A stretch of 64,000 nucleotides of DNA from Pseudomonadota bacterium (GTDB lineage: Bacteria > Pseudomonadota > Gammaproteobacteria > Steroidobacterales > Steroidobacteraceae): contig JAFEDS010000016.1 in the NCBI GenBank assembly GCA_018241505.1, forward strand, positions 1 to 64,000. The letters run 5' to 3'. Made by a program: the position numbers and the translations under genes. Every line of letters begins with the position of its first letter. The stretch's first letter is position 1. This document shows, one piece after another, positions 59,003-64,000 of this stretch. The notes below the pieces were generated by a model, which was not told where the DNA came from, made no database searches, and saw only the letters and a list, made by a program, of their open reading frames with translations.

Positions 59003-61171
59003 CTACGGATTCCGGCCGATTTCCTGCGCAATTTCCCCGGCAATTTGCCGCGCATCGCCCGTGGGAACGCTCGGATAGACGCGCGTGTCCCTGTTCCAAC
59101 GTTCCCCAAAGGCAAACCAGTCGATGGGCGCAGCCGCAGCTCCCGTGCGCAGTTGCTGCTTCAGGGACTCGAAATAGGCCTGCCAGCGGGCCTTGTAGTA
59201 ATCCGCGGTGAGCCCGGACCAGTCCTTGTTGCCGTAGTCATGCAGGTCCGCCGCTTCGCTCGCGTGCCGATCGCCCCAGGTGGTGAGCAGGGAACGCGCA
59301 TCCAACTGCAGGCGTACCAACTCCTCGGGTGTTGAAGCCCACTGAGGTACAAAGTTGAGCCAGTTTCCCAGCATGAACTGCGGATGACCGCGCAACAGCT
59401 CGTCCTGAAGATCCATCAGATGCAACCAGCGATCGGTCAGTTGCTCGAAGCGCTGCGCATCCTTGCGCTCAAAGGCGCCCCGGATTTGCGGCAGCAGCAG
59501 CCGGCTCTCATTCGCAAGCGTCTGGCGCGCAACATCGACCAGGTCGTAGGTGAAGTTTTTCGCGGTCGGGGCGGCGGCCAGGAGCTGCGGCAGCGCCGTT
59601 TTGAACAACTGCGCATCGTAGCGCAACGCCTCCGGTGACCAGTGTGAAGCGCGGTTCGTGGTGAGACTGGGTTGTGCATTGAACAGCGATTCCTGCGCGG
59701 CATCGCGCTCACTGTTGAAAGTGACCAGGTCGATGTGGATGTTGTACGCGGTCCGGATCAGGACCTGCCAGGCGGCCAGCGCGTGGCGGTCCGCATCGCC
59801 GTATCGTCTGCGGACGTAGTCCGCCGTCCACGCCGCAACATCGACCGGCTCGCGACGCCAGGCCATTTCCGTGAACAGGTCATAGGCAAACGGGTTGGTA
59901 TCCATTCCTTCCGTGAATATTGCCGTACCCACCATGTTTGAGTTGGTGCGGCCCAGCCGCTGGAGACGTGCCGTGATGTTGTCGACGTTCGCGCCCAGCG
60001 TGGTACGTCCGCCGAACTCCCAGATTCCACCGAACAGGAACGGCGCGCCCTGAAAATCCGCCTGCCGGTGATCGCGCGGCGCGCGGTCATGATCGATGTC
60101 AACTATCAACAGGCGGCTGCGATCGACGCCCGCGAGCAGGTCCTGGCGGGGATTGCCCTGCCACGCCATCATCATCCACAGCGCACCCGGGTTTGCCTTG
60201 TCCAATGCGGTTTGCAGCGCTTTTGCCGCCGTGGCAACCGGCACTGCGCCGGCGTCGCCGCCCTCCTGAAACACTTCCATGTCGTACACGGCCGAGCGCC
60301 CGAACAACTCGCGCTGGTGGGCATAAAACCGCGCGGCCATTTTTGTGAACAGCGGATCGCGCGGATCGAGCCAGTCGGGGCGCTCGAAACCCGCCCATTC
60401 GCCCTGCGGCACAATGTGGGCACGGGGAAAGCGGGTTTTCAGGCTCCCGGGCACGATTCCGAAAAAGCCCGGCAACACCGGTGTGATGCCCAACTCGCGC
60501 AAACGCCCGATGATCTGCTTTGCCGAAGCAGCGCGTCGCTGTAACAGCGCCTGGCTGATGGGACCGTTGTAGCAACAGAGGTTGCCCATGAGCTGCCAGT
60601 TCTGGTGCGCCGGCAATGCGATCCAGTTGCGCAACTCCGTGTCGCTGTAACCGAAATCGCGGAAGGTGCGGTACAACACGGTGTCCGTGCCGCGTTCAAT
60701 CAGGATTGCATTGATTCCCGACAAGGCGAGTACGTCGATCTCACGCTGCCAGCGGGGCCAGTCCCAATACGCAGTCGTGTAACCATCGACATTTTCATTG
60801 AGGGCGTAACGGTATCGATACGGCGTCCGCCCTTCGATGACCCGATCCGGAAGTGGCAGGTTACCGGATGGCAACTGATCGCCATTGGGGGAAATCTGCG
60901 CCTGGGCGACGTATTTCAGGTACCAGTTGACACCGAACAGCAGCGAGCTGACGGTACTGCCTTCAACGCGTACGTGGCCGTTGGCCGCTGAGATGCGGAA
61001 GTAATCACTGCTACCGGCCGGGGGCACAGACCCCAGCTCAATCTGCGCTGCCTGTTGCGGCAGGAGCCTTTTGAGAACGCCCTGCGCCGGGGCAATGTCG
61101 AAGCTCGGCGCGGCTTGGACCGGTCCGAGCACGAAGCAGGCAACGAGCAGAACCAGCAGCCGGCAGACCAT
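59003..61171 (-). CDS. Alpha-N-acetylglucosaminidase (GH89, NAGLU-like)
   Basis: A 722-residue exported glycosidase with signal peptide (LLVLLVACFVLGPVQA). It has an N-terminal NAGLU domain, the TIM barrel from about residue 115 (TPYRYRYALNENVDGYTTAY, YWDWPRWQREIDVLALSGIN) and a C-terminal helical domain. Catalytic Glu303 (VFQEGG) and Glu421 (FTEGMDTNP) align with the two Glu of human NAGLU. It removes terminal alpha-GlcNAc. It stands alone, without carbohydrate transport genes next to it. Confidence 0.92.
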   Translation of the reverse strand: MVCRLLVLLVACFVLGPVQAAPSFDIAPAQGVLKRLLPQQAAQIELGSVPPAGSSDYFRISAANGHVRVEGSTVSSLLFGVNWYLKYVAQAQISPNGDQLPSGNLPLPDRVIEGRTPYRYRYALNENVDGYTTAYWDWPRWQREIDVLALSGINAILIERGTDTVLYRTFRDFGYSDTELRNWIALPAHQNWQLMGNLCCYNGPISQALLQRRAASAKQIIGRLRELGITPVLPGFFGIVPGSLKTRFPRAHIVPQGEWAGFERPDWLDPRDPLFTKMAARFYAHQRELFGRSAVYDMEVFQEGGDAGAVPVATAAKALQTALDKANPGALWMMMAWQGNPRQDLLAGVDRSRLLIVDIDHDRAPRDHRQADFQGAPFLFGGIWEFGGRTTLGANVDNITARLQRLGRTNSNMVGTAIFTEGMDTNPFAYDLFTEMAWRREPVDVAAWTADYVRRRYGDADRHALAAWQVLIRTAYNIHIDLVTFNSERDAAQESLFNAQPSLTTNRASHWSPEALRYDAQLFKTALPQLLAAAPTAKNFTYDLVDVARQTLANESRLLLPQIRGAFERKDAQRFEQLTDRWLHLMDLQDELLRGHPQFMLGNWLNFVPQWASTPEELVRLQLDARSLLTTWGDRHASEAADLHDYGNKDWSGLTADYYKARWQAYFESLKQQLRTGAAAAPIDWFAFGERWNRDTRVYPSVPTGDARQIAGEIAQEIGRNP

Positions 61172-61287
61172 GCCGGCATCTTAGCACTGGCAAAAAAATC
61201 TCTGGCCCTGTGTCGAACCCGGCAAAACGGTGACGTCTTAATCAGGAGAAGCGCACGCGCGCACGGACCCACCAGGAGACAGTGACG

Positions 61288-61776
61288 ATGGCCAAGAATG
61301 TAATTTGCCTTTGGTACAACGGTACAGCGGAAGAAGCCGCCCGCTTCTATGCCAAGACCTTTCCGAACAGCGCCGTTACCGGGGTTCACTATGCCCCTGG
61401 CGACTACCCGGACGGCAAGCAGGGCCAGGTTCTGACAGTCGAATTTACAGTGCTGGGAGTTCCGTGCCTGGGTCTGAACGGCGGCCCCATGTTCAAGCAC
61501 AGCGAAGCTTTCTCGTTCCAGGTGCTCACCGATGACCAGGCTGAGACCGATCGCTACTGGAATGCGATCGTCGGCAACGGCGGCGCCGAAAGCATGTGCG
61601 GGTGGTGCAAGGACCGTTGGGGCCTGTCCTGGCAGATCACCCCGCGCGCCCTGATGGAAGCGACCACGGACCCCGATCGAGCGGCCGCCAAGCGGGCGTT
61701 CGATGCGATGATGACCATGAGGAAGATCGACATCGCTGCCATCAACGCGGCACGGCGAGGCCCCGGCCGCTCCTAA
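61288..61776 (+). CDS. VOC family protein (PhnB/3-demethylubiquinone-methyltransferase-like)
   Basis: A 162-residue protein: VICLWYNGTAEEAARFYAKT, SAVTGVHYAPGDYPDGKQGQ, CLGLNGGPMFKHSEAFSFQV, CGWCKDRWGLSWQITPRAL. This is the PhnB-like glyoxalase fold often misnamed 3-demethylubiquinone methyltransferase. ATG 61288 lies 9 nt after GGAG; GTG 61282 is in frame. The stop overlaps the convergent YchJ-like stop by 4 bp. Confidence 0.88.
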   Translation: MAKNVICLWYNGTAEEAARFYAKTFPNSAVTGVHYAPGDYPDGKQGQVLTVEFTVLGVPCLGLNGGPMFKHSEAFSFQVLTDDQAETDRYWNAIVGNGGAESMCGWCKDRWGLSWQITPRALMEATTDPDRAAAKRAFDAMMTMRKIDIAAINAARRGPGRS

Positions 61777-62153
61777 CGCGGAATGATCTCGCCATCAACA
61801 TAAAGCCAGCGGCCGCCCTCACGAACGAATCGACTGCGCTCGTGATGGCGAACCGCGGGTGCATTGCTCACACGAGAGCGGGCAATGAACTCCACTTCCG
61901 CGCAATGATCTCCGGTCACACGGGCATCCACGACACTCAGGCCCAGCCACTTCTGCTTTGCGTTGAATGAGATGGCAGGCGGCCGGGTGCGCGTATGCCA
62001 GGTGATCAGCAGGTAGGGTTCGTTGCACAAGACGAAGGCGCAGTAGCGCGACCGCATGAGCGACTGTGCATCGGGCGCGGGCGCGCCGGCGTGCCAGGGA
62101 CCGCAACACTGCGAATAAGGGCGGGTCGAACCGCAGGGACAAGGGGTGCTCAT
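61773..62153 (-). CDS. YchJ family SEC-C metal-binding protein
   Basis: A 126-residue protein with an N-terminal SEC-C zinc motif (CPCGSTRPYSQCCGPWH), followed by LMRSRYCAFV, YLLITWHTRTRP, VEFIARSRV and HERSRFVREGGRWLYVDG, all as in YchJ/UPF0225. It probably has an NTF2-like body. Role unknown. Start at ATG 62153. Confidence 0.88.
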   Translation of the reverse strand: MSTPCPCGSTRPYSQCCGPWHAGAPAPDAQSLMRSRYCAFVLCNEPYLLITWHTRTRPPAISFNAKQKWLGLSVVDARVTGDHCAEVEFIARSRVSNAPAVRHHERSRFVREGGRWLYVDGEIIPR

Positions 62154-62238
62154 GTCAGCCAGTGTAGTCGGGTTGGCTCTGGACGCTTTCAAAAAAGTGG
62201 CCCTTTGGAGCGCCGGTCGGGTCTGAAAACATCAGGCC

Positions 62239-62778
62239 ATGAAAATAACAGCCTCCCTGATGATCCTGGCGGCGCTCGCCACGGCCGGTAGCGCCGGCGC
62301 CACCGGCCGTGACGGTCAGCACGACTTCGATTTCCACATTGGCAAATGGAAGACTCATGTCTCGCGACTGCAGCATCCGCTGTCAGGATCGACTACCTGG
62401 CTCGAATACGACGGCACCACGGTCGTGAGCAAAGTGTGGAATGGCAAAGCCAACCTGGTGGAGTTGGAAGTTGACGGCCAGGCCGGACATCTCGAGCTGC
62501 TGTCGTTGCGGCTCTACAATCCCGAAACCCACCAGTGGGGCCTGAATGTGGCCAGCAGTGGTGGCGGCGAGCTGGGCGTGCCCACCGTGGGCGAGTTCAA
62601 AAATGGGCGCGGCGAGTTTTTCGATCACGAAACCTTCAACGGCCGCGCCGTCCTGGTGCGCTTCAGGATCTTCGACATCCAGCCGAGGTCTATCCAATTC
62701 GAGCAGGCGTTCTCGGCGGATGAGGGAAAAACCTGGGAAGTGAACTGGCGCGCAACCGACACGCGCACAGCGGAGTAA
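62239..62778 (+). CDS. DUF1579-like exported protein
   Basis: A 179-residue protein with signal peptide (ITASLMILAALATAGSAGA). A small beta-barrel-like domain follows (GQHDFDFHIGKWKTHVSRL, LVELEVDGQAGHLELLSLRL, RGEFFDHETFNGRAVLVRFR, IFDIQPRSIQFEQAFS). The FDFHIGxWxTH start is typical of DUF1579-type proteins. Role unknown. Confidence 0.83.
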   Translation: MKITASLMILAALATAGSAGATGRDGQHDFDFHIGKWKTHVSRLQHPLSGSTTWLEYDGTTVVSKVWNGKANLVELEVDGQAGHLELLSLRLYNPETHQWGLNVASSGGGELGVPTVGEFKNGRGEFFDHETFNGRAVLVRFRIFDIQPRSIQFEQAFSADEGKTWEVNWRATDTRTAE

Positions 62779-62859
62779 ACCTTCCGCCGGTCAGGATTTG
62801 TGGACGACTACCGCAGCGTGGTGTGATGATGATCGCACTCACCCGCGGGAACCCTCCAC

Positions 62860-63168
62860 ATGCAACAGATCGTAGTGCTGTTCAACCTCAGGCCCGGTAT
62901 CAGCGCATCCGACTACGAGGCCTGGGCGAAGCGCGTTGACATACCGACGGTCGGTGGCCTCAAAAGCATCGCGTCATTCAGCGTCCTCAAATCAACATCG
63001 CTGCTGGGATCCTCTGCCCCGCCTCCGTTTCAGTACATTGAAATCATAGGCATACACGACATGACTGCCTTCGGCGCGGATATTGCCACCGCGCAGATGC
63101 AGCGGGTTGCAGCGCAGTTCGGCAGCTTCGCCGACGCGATATTCATCAACACCGCGCCCCTGGCCTGA
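62860..63168 (+). CDS. HapK/REDY-like protein
   Basis: A 102-residue protein: VVLFNLRPGISASDYEAWAK, RVDIPTVGGLKSIASFSVLK, LLGSSAPPPFQYIEIIGIHD, FADAIFINTAPLA. The YEAWAKRVDIPTV and PPFQYIEII stretches match the small alpha/beta dimeric family named after HapK (prodigiosin cluster). Its exact role is unknown. It lies 11 bp before the partial SDR gene, so they are probably co-transcribed. Confidence 0.82.
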   Translation: MQQIVVLFNLRPGISASDYEAWAKRVDIPTVGGLKSIASFSVLKSTSLLGSSAPPPFQYIEIIGIHDMTAFGADIATAQMQRVAAQFGSFADAIFINTAPLA

Positions 63169-63179
63169 GGGCAGCCGCC

Positions 63180-64000
63180 ATGAACGAAGCTGCAAACAGC
63201 CGGGTGGCCGTGGTCACCGGCGCGGGTCGCCGCGGCGGACTGGGCGCGGCCATTGCGCGCAGGCTCGCCAACGAAGGTTGTCATGTCGTGTTGTCTGATA
63301 TCGGCGCGTCGGCGGATGCCACGACTCCGGAATCGATGATCGCAGCCCGCGAAGAGATGCAGGCACTGGCCGCCGACCTGGCGGATGAGTCGGGAATGGG
63401 GGTGGTGCCGTTTGAATGCGATGTGCGCAACGCGACCCGCATGAACGAGCTGGCCCAATTCGCCCGGCGCGAGCTGGGCTCGCTCGACATCTGGGTCAAC
63501 AATGCCGGCATTGGTTATCTCATGAAGCCGCTGCTCGACATGCGGGATGAGGAGTGGCGCGCGGTCATTGATGTCAACCTCACAGGGTGTTTCAACGGCA
63601 TCCAGGCCGCCGCACGCGTCATGATTCCGCAGGGCACCGGCGGTCGCATCATCAACGTCGCGAGCCAGGCCGCCAAGTCCGGCTTCCCGTTCGCGGCAGC
63701 CTACTGCGCTTCCAAACACGGCCTCGTCGGCCTGGTGCGCTCGGCCGCTATCGAGCTGGGCCAACATCGCATTACCGTCAACAATGTCTGTCCCAATCAC
63801 GTCACCACCGGGCTCGGCGCCTGGCAGAACGAGTACTTCTCCAAGAAGCTGGGCCTGACGCTCGAGCAGTACCTCGAGCAGATGACCCGGCGGATTCCCA
63901 TGCAACGCCGCGGCCTGCCCGAGGACACGGCCAATGCCGTGGCCTTTCTGTGCTCGGCGCAGGCCGGCTATATCACCGCGGAATCCATGAATGTATCCGG
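63180..64000 (+). CDS. Short-chain dehydrogenase/reductase (partial, cut by right edge)
   Basis: 273 residues are present and the frame is open at the end. Classical SDR motifs: TGAGRRGGLGAAIARRLA, D after the second strand (VLSDIG), NNAGIGY, catalytic Ser in NVASQAAKS, Tyr-x3-Lys in YCASKHG, and the YITAESMNVSG tail typical of the last strand. Only a few residues are missing. Follows the HapK-like gene by 11 bp. Confidence 0.9.
   Translation, partial: MNEAANSRVAVVTGAGRRGGLGAAIARRLANEGCHVVLSDIGASADATTPESMIAAREEMQALAADLADESGMGVVPFECDVRNATRMNELAQFARRELGSLDIWVNNAGIGYLMKPLLDMRDEEWRAVIDVNLTGCFNGIQAAARVMIPQGTGGRIINVASQAAKSGFPFAAAYCASKHGLVGLVRSAAIELGQHRITVNNVCPNHVTTGLGAWQNEYFSKKLGLTLEQYLEQMTRRIPMQRRGLPEDTANAVAFLCSAQAGYITAESMNVS

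Noticed and set aside
1-64000. CRISPR array, tRNA, rRNA, insertion sequence or prophage
   Set aside because: I found no regularly spaced repeats, cloverleaf-like sequence, transposase or integrase; the window looks like ordinary chromosome.

Overview
The window is about 60% or more G+C, tightly packed, and coded on both strands. It looks like a chromosomal segment of a gammaproteobacterium with a TonB-rich outer membrane. Four TonB-dependent receptors, many ATGA-coupled genes, GTG/TTG starts and several cytochrome c genes fit a Steroidobacter/Nevskia/Xanthomonadales-like aerobic heterotroph; this placement is inference from gene style only. I recognised no tRNA, rRNA, insertion sequence, integrase, phage gene or CRISPR array.

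Layout. 1-1.7 kb: the start of a non-ribosomal peptide synthetase (condensation domain first) with its MbtH partner, running off the left edge. 2-10.3 kb: a catabolic set comprising a PEP-mutase/isocitrate-lyase-type enzyme, an AruI-like thiamine-diphosphate decarboxylase, and a translationally linked run of M20 amidohydrolase, sugar-epimerase-like dehydrogenase, PuuE-type allantoinase/deacetylase and aldo-keto reductase, with a divergent short-chain dehydrogenase. 10.3-16.3 kb: a TonB receptor-MFS-SMP-30 lactonase operon with a second, divergent SMP-30 lactonase. 16.3-21.1 kb: heterotetrameric sarcosine oxidase soxBDAG. Together with a dimethylglycine-dehydrogenase-like flavoprotein at 29.6-32 kb, this suggests use of N-methylated or ureido/guanidino compounds.

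21.2-29.5 kb: a small membrane protein, a SUKH protein coupled to a REC-GGDEF diguanylate cyclase, yghU, two periplasmic multihaem cytochromes c without an adjacent dehydrogenase, a LysR regulator, a lipocalin-like protein and a TPR protein. 32-36.3 kb: an ArsR regulator with a perfect palindromic operator candidate, a very unusual two-in-one fatty-acid desaturase, and a divergent DUF885 hydrolase. 36.3-40.3 kb: a His-rich DUF2946/TonB receptor/PepSY operon, probably metal acquisition. 41.3-47.2 kb: an exported protein with eight Cys-paired repeats, another TonB receptor, and btuB under a cobalamin riboswitch. 47.2-48.8 kb: an ABATE/CGNR regulator divergent from an alpha/beta hydrolase, with an array of GTTAC half-sites between them. 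48.8-51.1 kb: a membrane TIR protein divergent from a putative restriction-nuclease-like gene. 51-58.3 kb: a cytochrome c-P460 fusion, an SPFH protein with a periplasmic partner, cytochrome b561, an M28 peptidase and a glyoxalase-ArsR-SRPBCC operon. 58.3-64 kb: a peroxiredoxin, a GH89 alpha-N-acetylglucosaminidase, and small housekeeping or unknown genes including a HapK-like protein leading into a short-chain dehydrogenase cut by the right edge.

The strongest candidates for new biology are the tandem-fused desaturase with its ArsR switch, the Cys-repeat exported protein, the TIR/nuclease pair and the GTTAC-array regulatory region. Many convergent genes end with overlapping or abutting stop codons, leaving no space for ordinary terminators.
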